64,000 nucleotides of DNA from Haliscomenobacter sp965225875 (GCF_965225875.1 NZ_CBDDBS010000003.1:806001-870000); one strand, 5' to 3'. Counted from the first letter of the stretch, positions 35,183 to 43,162 are shown. Made by a program: numbers and translations. The notes: generated from the sequence alone by a model not told the origin.

Positions 35183-36256
35183 TTATTTTTTGGGTTTGAG
35201 GTTCAACAACAAAGAAATAATATGCGAATAAGTATTCTCCTGCGCCGCCAAATCCGTAAACGCATAATCAACCTGCAGCGCAGAAATTTTCAACCCAACC
35301 CCAATTCCTGGCCTTGGCGAGAGTACACTTTTTCCTGAAAAAGAACTTTCTTTCTGGAACTGGTTCATGCCCAGGCGCAAAAAAACAGTTTGGTTCAAAT
35401 CCGCCTCAATGCCAATGGCCGGATCAATGCTGAAAGGATTGGAGGAGATCAAGGTATTGCGTTTGCCATCCGTAGAAACAATCAGGTCTATTTCTGGAGT
35501 CAATCCAATTTTTTTGAACTGAAAACGCTGGGCGACCCCCATGATCAGTTGCGGTTTGGTCGTTTCCAGGCTATTGATGGGTACTTCATTGTTGGTCAAT
35601 TCCAAGGTTTGTCGTTCTTCTTCTGTAAAATTAAAAGACCAGGCGTTGAAACTGGTGCTGATGTCCTTGGCCATGGCCCCAAAGCGAAAACGACCCCGGC
35701 GGTATTGCAAGCCGCCATCCAGTCCAAAGCCCCAGGAATTGGCAAAAGGTCCAATGCGGCGATGGATGACTTTTATGTTGCCCCCCCAAAACCATTGACC
35801 CGTGCGAGGGCGACTTTTTTGGGCGTAAGACAACAATAAGGCATAATCAGCCGCAGAAAATTCGCGCAGGTTGTCAAAGTTGACCGTCCCGTCACTTTCG
35901 TAAAGCGTCAAAGTGTTGGGAATTTCATCCACCCCAAAACGAATGAAAGACAAGGCCAATCTGCGTTTGTCGTTACTGGCGGGCAGCATTACCCCGATGT
36001 AATCAAATTTACCTACCCCGGCAAACCACTCGGCATGCATGGCCCCTATCTGAAGGCCAGGTGCATCTTCATTGGCCGCCAGCCCGGCAGGGTTCCATAC
36101 GCCAGCAGTGACATCATTGGTTTGTGCCACCACTGCATTGCCCAGCGCTTGTGCTTTTGCACCTACACCAATGGACAAAAACTCGTTGCTGTACTTTTGG
36201 GCGAACAAGTTACCAACCGAAATGGACAGCATTAAAACCAAGATATATACCTTCAT
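35183..36256 (-). CDS. PorV/PorQ family outer-membrane protein
   Basis: 357 residues. A signal peptide (1 to about 19, VGNLFAQ) is followed by the family opening NEFLSIGVGAKAQALGNAVVA and VWNPAGLAANEDAP, as in FadL-fold PorV/PorQ proteins. The remainder is amphipathic beta-strand, ending LLLNLKP. PorV shuttles T9SS cargo to the attachment complex; other members have different roles, and I cannot tell if this is PorV itself. Two T9SS cargo genes in the window give it a plausible context. It lies after the tricorn-like gene in map order, but is probably transcribed separately. Confidence 0.8.
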   Translation of the reverse strand: MKVYILVLMLSISVGNLFAQKYSNEFLSIGVGAKAQALGNAVVAQTNDVTAGVWNPAGLAANEDAPGLQIGAMHAEWFAGVGKFDYIGVMLPASNDKRRLALSFIRFGVDEIPNTLTLYESDGTVNFDNLREFSAADYALLLSYAQKSRPRTGQWFWGGNIKVIHRRIGPFANSWGFGLDGGLQYRRGRFRFGAMAKDISTSFNAWSFNFTEEERQTLELTNNEVPINSLETTKPQLIMGVAQRFQFKKIGLTPEIDLIVSTDGKRNTLISSNPFSIDPAIGIEADLNQTVFLRLGMNQFQKESSFSGKSVLSPRPGIGVGLKISALQVDYAFTDLAAQENTYSHIISLLLNLKPKK

Positions 36257-36288
36257 ACTTCATTGTTTGAGTGAAAAGCATTTTTTCC

Positions 36289-36392
36289 TCACTCACTATT
36301 CGCGGGTTGTTCTTCACTTTTTACAGCTTGTTCTTCACAATTCGCTTCTTGCTTTTCACTGGTCACGATTCGCTTTTCACTTTCAAGATCGG
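36289..36392 (-). repeat. iterated GTGAAAAGCGAA DNA captured as coding tail
   Basis: On the minus strand the words AGTGAAAAGC, GTGACCAGTGAAAAGC, TTGTGAAGAAC and AAAAGTGAAGAAC repeat with a period near 20-30 bases. They encode the charged tail of the YihY protein and end at its stop codon within GTGAGTGA. Confidence 0.65.
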
Positions 36393-37404
36393 GTTTGAGC
36401 TCCAATTGTGGTTTGACCTCAGAGATTTTTTCTACGGTACTGAGCATTCTTTTGTTGATAACGATGCTTGCATTGAGTTCAAATCCGATCAGGATCGACA
36501 TGACGTTCATTTGAATCCACAGCATCAGTACGATGATGGCTCCGATCGAACCATATAAACGGTTATAGGTGTTGAACATGTCTACGTACATGGAAAAAAC
36601 GACGGAAGACAGCAGACAAAGAAAAGAAGCCAATGCTGCGCCAGGGGTGAAAAACTTAAAGCGGCGGATCATGGCGGCCCCATTGCGGTAGATGAGTGCA
36701 ATGGAAACGTAATACAAGGATATGATCACAATCCAGCGAACAATATTGAGCGAAAGTTCTACCAGGGATCCAAGATGCAACCAATCATTGATCATTTTGA
36801 CAAAAGACTGCCCCAAAATAACCAGTATCACTGAAGCAATCAGCAATGCACTCAATTGAACCGCCAGCACAATGGCCACCCAGCGCATTTTCCAAGAATT
36901 CCACTTGGCAAAGTCTTCATAAGTTTTGTCAAAGGAACGCAGAAGGGATAAAATACCATTGGAACCAAAATAGATGGCAGAGATAAAACCGATCGAGAGT
37001 AAGCCAATCCGCGGATTGTTGGTGATGTCCTCAATAAAACTGAACAATTGATCCCCCGCGTCGCCCGGCATGATTTTTTGAATTTCCGTTTGCAGGTAAT
37101 CGTCAAAATTCTCTCCTCCGGGCAAGTAGTGCAAAAAAGTGCTTTTCAACCACGGAATCAGGGTGAACAAAGCGATGATGGAGGGAAACAAAGACAAAAA
37201 GAAGCTATAGGCAATGGAATTGGCCCGGGTAAACAAGTCAAAGCGCTGGATTTCCAATATGAAAAATTTCGCCACGTTGTAAATGGAAACGCCAAAAAAG
37301 CCCGGAAAAGAGCGGTTTTGCGCCCAGCGAACCAACTTGATCCAGAGGGGATGCCCCCAGAACCATTTTTCCCACTGCTTGAAATCTGGTAATCTTACTT
37401 TCAC
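36289..37404 (-). CDS. YihY/BrkB family inner-membrane protein with repeat-derived tail
   Basis: 371 residues. The YihY core has six membrane helices with signatures AYSFFLSLFPSIIALFTLIPW, YFGSNGILSLLRSFDKTYE and a C-terminal NRLYGSIGAIIVLMLWIQM. The role is unknown; older ribonuclease BN assignments are wrong for this family. The last 30 or so residues (SEKRIVTSEKQEANCEEQ, then AVKSEEQPANSE) are low-complexity and encoded by iterated GTGAAAAGCGAA-like DNA, as in the intergenic repeats of this genome. Its ATG overlaps the thioesterase stop by 4 bases (37401-37404), so the two are translationally coupled. Confidence 0.88.
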   Translation of the reverse strand: MKVRLPDFKQWEKWFWGHPLWIKLVRWAQNRSFPGFFGVSIYNVAKFFILEIQRFDLFTRANSIAYSFFLSLFPSIIALFTLIPWLKSTFLHYLPGGENFDDYLQTEIQKIMPGDAGDQLFSFIEDITNNPRIGLLSIGFISAIYFGSNGILSLLRSFDKTYEDFAKWNSWKMRWVAIVLAVQLSALLIASVILVILGQSFVKMINDWLHLGSLVELSLNIVRWIVIISLYYVSIALIYRNGAAMIRRFKFFTPGAALASFLCLLSSVVFSMYVDMFNTYNRLYGSIGAIIVLMLWIQMNVMSILIGFELNASIVINKRMLSTVEKISEVKPQLELKPDLESEKRIVTSEKQEANCEEQAVKSEEQPANSE

Positions 37405-37814
37405 GGCTCAAAAAAGGGTCGAAGTTTTTCAATTAAATAGACCGGTGCATCAATGGTTTTGTTGCTTTTTTTGTCCACAAAACAAAGTTTAACACTGCCA
37501 CCGTTGACCAGCTTATTCCTCTCGTTGTAAATTTCAACGTGAAAGGTAATGAATTGATCTGGAATTCGCCGCAATGCCGTTCGAATTGTCAGTAATTCAT
37601 CGTAAAAAGCCGGTCGGACGTAGCGCATTTGCAGGGACAAAACGGGCATCATTACACCCAATTCTTCTTCCATTGCTTTGTAAGTCAAACCCAGCGAGCG
37701 CAACATTTCTACCCGACCAATCTCGTAATACTGGGCATAATTACCGTAGTAGAGATATCCCATTTGGTCGGTCTCTCCGTAACGAACGCGCTTTTGAAAA
37801 TCGTGTGTGTACAT
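37401..37814 (-). CDS. hot-dog fold acyl-CoA thioesterase (4-HBT/YbgC type)
   Basis: 137 residues. The catalytic start of the hot-dog fold reads VRYGETDQMGYLYYGNYAQYYEIGRVEML, with Asp at the YbgC-type position (TDQMG, usual TDxxG). Strands MRYVRPAFYDELLTIRTALRRI and FHVEIYNERNKLVNGG complete the fold. It should hydrolyse acyl-CoA or hydroxybenzoyl-type thioesters in the cytoplasm. It is coupled by a 4-base overlap to the YihY-like gene. A TTGAGGAG-family repeat lies just upstream of its start. Confidence 0.85.
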   Translation of the reverse strand: MYTHDFQKRVRYGETDQMGYLYYGNYAQYYEIGRVEMLRSLGLTYKAMEEELGVMMPVLSLQMRYVRPAFYDELLTIRTALRRIPDQFITFHVEIYNERNKLVNGGSVKLCFVDKKSNKTIDAPVYLIEKLRPFFEP

Positions 37815-37829
37815 AAATTGGGTTGAGGA

Positions 37830-37926
37830 GTTGAGGAGTTGAGGAGTTGAGAGGCTACCGCAGGGACTTAGACAATGGCATTGTCAAAAACGCTGCGGTA
37901 GCCTCTCAACTCCTCAACTTCTCAAC
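37830..37926. repeat. TTGAGGAG-family inverted repeat (copy 3)
   Basis: Arms of 34 bases (37830-37863 and 37893-37926) pair with one mismatch. The outer half is TTGAGGAG words; the inner half GGCTACCGCAG with CTTAGACAA and TTGTCAAAA matches copy 1 at 8351-8437. It lies between the arginine deiminase stop and the thioesterase start, so it could terminate one transcript and be the leader of the next. Confidence 0.9.
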
Positions 37927-37935
37927 ACTTAAACT

Positions 37936-39186
37936 TTATTTGGCCCTTTCCATCGGACAAGTCATACAATGCGAACCACCCCTTGCTCTTGACAATTCAT
38001 TGGAGGGCAGGGTTATAATGGTGTTTTCTACCGTCTCGGGGTCCAGCTTACCAGCCCGATACGCTGCTAAAAAGTCGCGGGCATGTAGAATTTTGTAACC
38101 CGCTTTTTGGAAAGCTTGTTCGGTCACCGGATTGCGGTCATAAGTGAGGGCTACCCCGGGTTTGAGGGCCACGAGATTGCAGCCATCCGTCCATTGTTCG
38201 CGTTCCTGGTAGGGAGAAATTCCATTGCCACTGTAGATGAATTTCATTTCTGGGTCTATTTCGGAGCGAATAAAATTGTGCACGGAGGGGTAGTATTCAT
38301 TACTCCCATTGGCGCGGTACAACTCAACGGTAGAACTTATGCCATCTACCACCAGGGGCTTGTAAGCTACAATATGGTGGTGGTTGATTTGGGTAAAAAC
38401 GGTATCAATGTGCATGTAGGAACGGTCGTTGGGGATGTTCACCAGTGCGACATTGTTGATTACCCCTTTTTCAAACAGCACCTTGGTCAGGGACATGATT
38501 CCGTGACGCGTGGTGCGTTCACTACAACCAATCAGGAGGTAATCAGGGCTTAAAATCATCATATCTCCACCTTCGATTGAGACATATTCCCCTTTTCGTG
38601 AAGGTGGAAATTTATCAATGTTGTTGAGATTGATCAGTTTGTCCTCCTCGTACCGGGTTTTAAACAAAGGATGGCTACCAAAAATAAAGCGAGTGAGGTG
38701 ATTTTCCCGGTGGCGGGCCTCCTTGGCGGCCTTGGTAATGATTACATGATCGTTAACGGCCACGGCAATGTCGCGGGTAAAAATAAAATTAGGGATGGGG
38801 TCAAAAAGAATGTAGTCTTCCGGGGCATAATACCCAGTAATCAGGACCTTGGTCAGTTCCGTTGGGGCTAGGCTTTGCAAAAAGCTCAGTGCAGAACGAG
38901 GCAATTCTTCATAATCGGCAATTTCAGCCAATAGTCTTTGTCCACTTTCCGCATCGGCGATCAGGGATTCCAGCAGCAGTTGTTCGGTTTCATGGACCCG
39001 GTCATTACCTACGAATGCACGCAGCACTCCCGTAAATACATCGTGCTCTTCCTGCATTTGAGGCAAAAAAACGATGTCGTCGAATAATAGTTCCTCAGAG
39101 CGTTTTGGGGAGACTCGGGCGATACCTTCATCGGGGCGATGCACAATTACACGTTGCAATCGGCCAATTTCATTGTTCACTTGCAT
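37936..39186 (-). CDS. arcA: arginine deiminase
   Basis: 416 residues, the normal ADI length. Guanidino-group hydrolase marks are in order: an N-terminal VIVHRPDEGIARVSP, NFIFTRDIAVAVNDH, RHRENHLTRFIF, VSIEGGDMMILSPDYLLIG, SERTTRHGI, MHIDTVFTQI, and the catalytic cysteine in RGGSHCMTCP (Cys407). It converts arginine to citrulline and ammonia. No ornithine carbamoyltransferase, carbamate kinase or antiporter gene is adjacent, so a complete ADI operon is not present here. It is probably monocistronic. Confidence 0.88.
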   Translation of the reverse strand: MQVNNEIGRLQRVIVHRPDEGIARVSPKRSEELLFDDIVFLPQMQEEHDVFTGVLRAFVGNDRVHETEQLLLESLIADAESGQRLLAEIADYEELPRSALSFLQSLAPTELTKVLITGYYAPEDYILFDPIPNFIFTRDIAVAVNDHVIITKAAKEARHRENHLTRFIFGSHPLFKTRYEEDKLINLNNIDKFPPSRKGEYVSIEGGDMMILSPDYLLIGCSERTTRHGIMSLTKVLFEKGVINNVALVNIPNDRSYMHIDTVFTQINHHHIVAYKPLVVDGISSTVELYRANGSNEYYPSVHNFIRSEIDPEMKFIYSGNGISPYQEREQWTDGCNLVALKPGVALTYDRNPVTEQAFQKAGYKILHARDFLAAYRAGKLDPETVENTIITLPSNELSRARGGSHCMTCPMERAK

Positions 39187-39277
39187 AGAGAATCAGTGGT
39201 TATGGGCTTTTTTAAACAGGAATTGAACTAGTCCTGCATTAATTTTTGTTGTAAATGTAATTCTTGTTTATTTTGTA

Positions 39278-39395
39278 TGACGCAAAAAATTACTTCCCGA
39301 TTTTTTTTGAGGATTTTGAATAGAAAGCTCACTTGAAATGAAGCGTTCGACTTCCTATTCAAAATCCAAACCAGGAAGTTAATTTTTCTGCGTTA
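39278..39395. repeat. imperfect nested inverted repeat upstream of arcA
   Basis: Outer arms TGACGCAAAAAATTACTTCC (39278-39297) and its imperfect complement at 39374-39395 enclose inner arms GGATTTTGAATAG (39311-39323) and CTATTCAAAATCC (39355-39367). It lies in the 273-base divergent gap between arcA and the coiled-coil gene and may be regulatory or another palindromic element. Confidence 0.55.
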
Positions 39396-39459
39396 TTTTG
39401 TAGACAATAATTTTAATTTGGTCGTATACTAGCAACCATCTCAACTTACAAGTCGTATT

Positions 39460-40143
39460 ATGTCAAATGGATTTTTAAAAGACTTTAAAGCGCTCTTCAT
39501 CGTTCCCGAAGAAGAGCCCCGAAAGCCAGAGCAGAAAGCTAGCTCTGCTAGTACTACTCCCAGTCAGGAAAGTAAAACACCAACAAGTCTGCCAAAAGAG
39601 ACAGGCTCGGATGCCCCTTCTCCGGGGAAAGTGAATGATAAGTTTCTGAATGTACTTTTTTCAGCCATTGAAAAAAACAATCAGGAAGGTTTCGACTACC
39701 TGGAGTTTCGAAATTCTCTACAATCTTTGAGAGAGATGAGTATGGACGAAGCCACCCGTTTTAAATCGGCAATGGCAATGGCCAAATCCATGGGAGCTTC
39801 TATGGCTGCGATTGTTACTTCTGCTCAGCAATACTTGCAAGTGCTCAAATCGGAGCAAGGTAAGTTTGATGAAGCCATGAAAAACCAACGTGCCCAACAA
39901 ATTGGCAATAAGGAGCAACAAATGGAAGAGCTGTCCAACTCGGTGAAAGCCAAAGAGGAGGAGATAAAAAAAATGCAGCAGGAAATTGAACAAACCAAGC
40001 AGAAATATGTAGAACTTTCGCAGCAAATTAAAGATGCGACCCGACATATTGAATCCACCAAAAATGATTTTGTAGCTTCCTACGAATCGTTGGTTGGACA
40101 AATTCAGGGTGACCTGAATAAAATTCAAGAATACATGAAATAG
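39460..40143 (+). CDS. unknown soluble coiled-coil protein, first of a pair
   Basis: 227 residues; family not recognised. The N-terminal 60 residues are disordered and rich in Ser, Pro, Lys and Glu (EEEPRKPEQKASSASTTPS). A conserved-looking block follows at about 65-128 (NVLFSAIEKNNQEGFDYLEFRNSL, EATRFKSAMAMAKSMGASMAAIV). A long coiled coil (about 128-200, ELSNSVKAKEEEIKKMQQEIEQ) reaches nearly the C-terminus. No signal or membrane segment is present, so it is cytoplasmic. It precedes the membrane coiled-coil gene at 40210 by 66 bases; the two probably work together. Confidence 0.75.
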   Translation: MSNGFLKDFKALFIVPEEEPRKPEQKASSASTTPSQESKTPTSLPKETGSDAPSPGKVNDKFLNVLFSAIEKNNQEGFDYLEFRNSLQSLREMSMDEATRFKSAMAMAKSMGASMAAIVTSAQQYLQVLKSEQGKFDEAMKNQRAQQIGNKEQQMEELSNSVKAKEEEIKKMQQEIEQTKQKYVELSQQIKDATRHIESTKNDFVASYESLVGQIQGDLNKIQEYMK

Positions 40144-40209
40144 TTTGACGGGTGAAATTTACCCCACGTGGGTGAAATTTTTTCCCATCATACACAAACC
40201 TTATTTTTT

Positions 40210-41238
40210 ATGTCTGAGCAATTGAAGCCTAAATCATTCTGGAGCAGACCAGAAGGTAAAACCGGCGCAATTTTTTTAATCGGGATTGCCGTATTGGCGG
40301 CGATGGGGGTAATGTCAATTTTACCATTCATAGGCGCTATTCTGAGCAATACTATCAACTTGGCTGTTGCGGTTACTGTTTTGGTGGCTTTGTTGTACAT
40401 GGTTTTGGACAATCGGACTCGTACGCTGGTCTGGTACATGTACAAAAGTGTGATGCGCTGGATCACCGGCCTTTTTGTACAAATTGACCCTATTGCGATT
40501 CTGAAGGGATATGTTGATCATTTGCGGAAAAACTTGCATGACATGGAGCGCCAAATCAATCGTTTGCGCGGCCAAATGCACAAATTGCGTGAAATCATCA
40601 GAAACAACCAAAAAGAAATCAAAAGCAACCTGCAATTGGCTAGTGAAGCCAAAGATAAAAAGGATGATGCCTCAATGATTTTAAAAACGCGTAAGGCAGG
40701 TCGTTTGCAGGAGTCCAATGTACGCCTAGAAGAGCTGGATCGCAAAATGGAGGTCATGTACCGGGTTTTGACCAAAATGCGAGAAAACTCTTATATCCTG
40801 GCTGAAGATATTCAGGACCAGGTGATGGTTAAGGAACAGGAACAGAAGGCAATTCACGCCAGCAATAACGCCATGAAATCGGCCATGAGCATCATCAGCG
40901 GTGATCCTGACAAACGCGCCATGTTCGACGCGGCGATGGACGCTATCACCGAAGATGTGGCCAACAAAGTAGGTGAAATGGAAAACTTCATGCAGATGTC
41001 TTCCAAGTTCATGGAATCGATCGACCTACAAAATGGGGTGTTTGAAGAGGAGGGCTTAAAAATGCTGGAGAAATGGGAGCAGGATGGAGTTTCATTGCTG
41101 CTGGGGGAAGAGAAGAAAAACATTCTTACCCTCGCCAACGATGACAACCAGGTACTGGACCTGAACAAACCAATGAAAGAGCCCATTCGGGAAATGGGAC
41201 ATAAAAACCAGTACGATAGTTTTTTTGAAGCAGAATAA
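40210..41238 (+). CDS. unknown membrane-anchored coiled-coil protein, second of a pair
   Basis: 342 residues from the ATG at 40210 (an upstream in-frame ATG would add 14 unlikely residues). Two hydrophobic helices at about 19-43 and 46-66 are followed by long coiled coils (about 95-230, HDMERQINRLRGQMHKLREIIR, RLQESNVRLEELDRKMEVM). This layout recalls PspA/IM30 and similar envelope-stress assemblies but I see no diagnostic PspA motif. Asp-Glu-rich C-terminal segments end in FFEAE. It probably scaffolds or recruits the upstream soluble coiled-coil protein to the inner membrane. Function is unknown. Confidence 0.75.
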   Translation: MSEQLKPKSFWSRPEGKTGAIFLIGIAVLAAMGVMSILPFIGAILSNTINLAVAVTVLVALLYMVLDNRTRTLVWYMYKSVMRWITGLFVQIDPIAILKGYVDHLRKNLHDMERQINRLRGQMHKLREIIRNNQKEIKSNLQLASEAKDKKDDASMILKTRKAGRLQESNVRLEELDRKMEVMYRVLTKMRENSYILAEDIQDQVMVKEQEQKAIHASNNAMKSAMSIISGDPDKRAMFDAAMDAITEDVANKVGEMENFMQMSSKFMESIDLQNGVFEEEGLKMLEKWEQDGVSLLLGEEKKNILTLANDDNQVLDLNKPMKEPIREMGHKNQYDSFFEAE

Positions 41239-41242
41239 ACAA

Positions 41243-41323
41243 GTGATAAATGATAATTGATGAGTGATGAATCCTTAGTAGATTGGGGACACAATTCATC
41301 ACTCATCAATTATCATTCATCAC
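41243..41323. repeat. GTGATGAAT-family inverted repeat
   Basis: Arms of 30 bases (41243-41272 and 41294-41323) pair with one mismatch; they are iterations of GTGATGAAT and TGATAATTGATGA. The right arm contains the stop codon of the convergent barrel gene (TGA at 41322-41320). It lies between two convergent genes and could terminate both. Confidence 0.88.
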
Positions 41324-42114
41324 TTTTCAGTAGTAGCTGCCGCTCCCTCCGATACCGGGTTTTTATCCTTAATGAAAAAGCGACGATCCAAAACGGATTG
41401 TAAACGATAAGAAATAGTAACTCCTCCTACTGAATACCAATCGTTGTAATTCGGATTAGCTGACATGCTGATTCCATCCAGGTAATCATTAAAAACAGGG
41501 TTTAAGCCCAACTCACCACCAATCGTCCAGCGTTCATTCAAATCAATCTTAACGCCACCACCAAATGGAATGGTGAACACAACCGAGCGTTGATTTTGTT
41601 TGTCTTCAGCAATTAATGCATCATAACGAGTGCCAAGGTTTGGATTAAAAAAGGTGTTGGTTTTAATGAGACTCAGACCCGCTCCAGCGTACAGATAGAG
41701 GCTGAATTTCTTTTGAAACCCATCGGCCACGCTCCAACGCTTGTGATTCATGAAGTCAAACTCTGTACGTGCCGCCAGCTCTGTCAGTGAGGTGGTAAAA
41801 CTAAAACCTCGCCCAATGCGATCCGTTCCCTCCCAATCGAGGTCATTGCCTTTGAGCTTTCCCTGGTTTAAGCTAAAGCGCCAACTCAGGTTGTTGCTTG
41901 AATACAATCGATAGAAAGCTCCGAGATTAAAGCAGGACGCACCAAGGTCATAATCCCCATTTTTGACAATGTCGCCAGCGTAGTTGCTCGCTCCTACCAA
42001 AATTCCAACTTCAGCTGGAAATTTGTAGGGATTGGCCAACGTAGTTTGGGCGCAAAGTGGAATACTGGCTGCAAGTAGCAGCACAAATAGGCTAGAAAGG
42101 TAATACTGTTTCAT
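41320..42114 (-). CDS. outer-membrane beta-barrel protein, DUF6089-like
   Basis: 264 residues. A signal peptide (about 1-23, SIPLCAQ) is followed by KFPAEVGILVGASNYAGDIVKN and LGAFYRLYSSNNLSWRFSLNQGKLKG, typical of the DUF6089 outer-membrane family. Amphipathic strands continue to GGVTISYRLQSVLDRR. Function is unknown; these proteins are often paired with undecaprenyl or lipoprotein genes in Bacteroidota, but not here. The last codons fall in the adjoining repeat. Confidence 0.7.
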   Translation of the reverse strand: MKQYYLSSLFVLLLAASIPLCAQTTLANPYKFPAEVGILVGASNYAGDIVKNGDYDLGASCFNLGAFYRLYSSNNLSWRFSLNQGKLKGNDLDWEGTDRIGRGFSFTTSLTELAARTEFDFMNHKRWSVADGFQKKFSLYLYAGAGLSLIKTNTFFNPNLGTRYDALIAEDKQNQRSVVFTIPFGGGVKIDLNERWTIGGELGLNPVFNDYLDGISMSANPNYNDWYSVGGVTISYRLQSVLDRRFFIKDKNPVSEGAAATTEK

Positions 42115-42316
42115 GAGTATAATTTGTTAGGTACAAAAAGCAAGATGTAGAAGTGATAATGATTCGTGCTTCGGAGAGAAAATTGCTGAATGGAGAAGTA
42201 AAAATGTGCAATTAATAGAAAGTGATAATTTCAGGTGCATTGTATTCTGCCGCTAAATTACAATTTTTTGCCATAAATGCAATACTAATTTATTTATTTT
42301 TTTCGTTTAGGGTGGC

Positions 42317-42850
42317 ATGAAAAAATGGAATCTGATCATTAGCACTTTATTACTGTGTGCAAATTTCGCCCTGGGCCAATCGTATAATACGGCCCTAGGA
42401 CTGAGAATGGGAACCGAATGGGGACTCACCATGCGGCAGCGTTTTTATAAGAACTATGCAGCAGAAATGTTGCTTCAATCAAGTCTGCAACGGGAGGAAA
42501 CCCAGTTGACTGTTCTGGGACTTGTCCATAAACCAATATTGACGCGTCGCCTGAATTTTTACTATGGCGCCGGTTTTCATAAAGGTTGGGCGGATCAGTT
42601 GGAAGTGTCCTACGAAGACCCCTGGGGCATCGACTTCATTGCTGGTTTGGAATTGACCATCGGCCGTGTCAATTTGAGCTACGACTACAAACCTGCGATC
42701 AATCTGTCTGGTGGGGCCAAAACCTTCGACAGCCAAACGGGTATCAGCGTCCGCTACGTCATTTGGAAAAGAGATAAGTATCCTTGGGAACAAAATTCCA
42801 AGAAAAAGCGTAATAAAGGTAAAGGAGGCTTATTCGGAATCTTTAAGTAA
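42317..42850 (+). CDS. small secreted beta-barrel-like protein
   Basis: 177 residues; no family recognised with confidence. A signal peptide (1 to about 20, CANFALGQ) precedes short amphipathic strands (ALGLRMGTEWGLTMRQRF, AEMLLQSSLQREETQ, LNFYYGAGFHKGW, GLELTIGRVNLSYDYKPA, GISVRYVIW) that suggest an eight-stranded outer-membrane barrel. A basic tail (KKKRNKGKGG) follows the last strand. It diverges from the DUF6089-like barrel with a 202-base gap that is AT-rich with no structure seen. Confidence 0.7.
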   Translation: MKKWNLIISTLLLCANFALGQSYNTALGLRMGTEWGLTMRQRFYKNYAAEMLLQSSLQREETQLTVLGLVHKPILTRRLNFYYGAGFHKGWADQLEVSYEDPWGIDFIAGLELTIGRVNLSYDYKPAINLSGGAKTFDSQTGISVRYVIWKRDKYPWEQNSKKKRNKGKGGLFGIFK

Positions 42851-42868
42851 ATTTTTTTTTGAACAAAC

Positions 42869-42900
42869 TTGACAATTTCCGAAGCAGTATATTATCTTTG
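42869..42900 (+). promoter_or_regulatory. tRNA-His promoter
   Basis: TTG (42869-42871) and TATCTTTG (42893-42900), about 20 bases apart, fit the Bacteroidota -33/-7 promoter. The tRNA begins about 28 bases past the -7 box. Confidence 0.65.
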
Positions 42901-42927
42901 CGTTGCTTTAGAAATAAGGCACAACAT

Positions 42928-43002
42928 GGTGATTGTAGCTCAGCTGGTTAGAGCACCAGATTGTGGTTCTGGGGGTCGCCGGTTCGAACCCGGTCATTCA
43001 CC
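42928..43002 (+). tRNA. tRNA-His (GTG)
   Basis: A full cloverleaf can be folded: D stem GCTC/GAGC, anticodon loop around TTGTGGT with anticodon GTG, T loop TTCGAAC within CCGG/CCGG. The extra 5-prime G (42928) opposite C73 is the histidine identity element. The acceptor stem has one U-U mismatch at the fifth pair. The 3-prime CCA is not encoded complete (CCCA then TC). A terminator follows at 43011-43049. Confidence 0.95.
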
Positions 43003-43010
43003 CATCATAA

Positions 43011-43049
43011 GAGTCAATGGTTTTTTAAGCCATTGGCTCTTTTTTTTTT
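43011..43049 (+). terminator. Rho-independent terminator after tRNA-His
   Basis: GAGTCAATGG (43011-43020) pairs with CCATTGGCTC (43030-43039) with one wobble; a run of ten T follows. Confidence 0.88.
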
Positions 43050-43069
43050 GTGCAAAATTGGTTCAATGG

Positions 43070-43162
43070 CGAATTATTCGAGTGACGAATGACGAGTATG
43101 GCGCATGGCCCTTGAATTTTGAAGAGCGCTCCCAATTCGTCATTCGTCACTCGAATAATTCG
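43070..43162. repeat. GTGACGAAT-family inverted repeat
   Basis: A perfect 26-base inverted pair (43070-43095 and 43137-43162), CGAATTATTCGAGTGACGAA plus TGACGA, encloses a loop with a small GAGCGCTC palindrome (about 43124-43131). It ends 11 bases past the GntP stop. The unit wording resembles the 41243-41323 repeat. Confidence 0.88.

Noticed and set aside
40163..40172. CCCACGTGGG palindrome considered as a parS site
   Set aside because: Only 10 bases, 12 kb from parB, flanked by a GGTGAAATTT duplication; does not match a 16-base parS.
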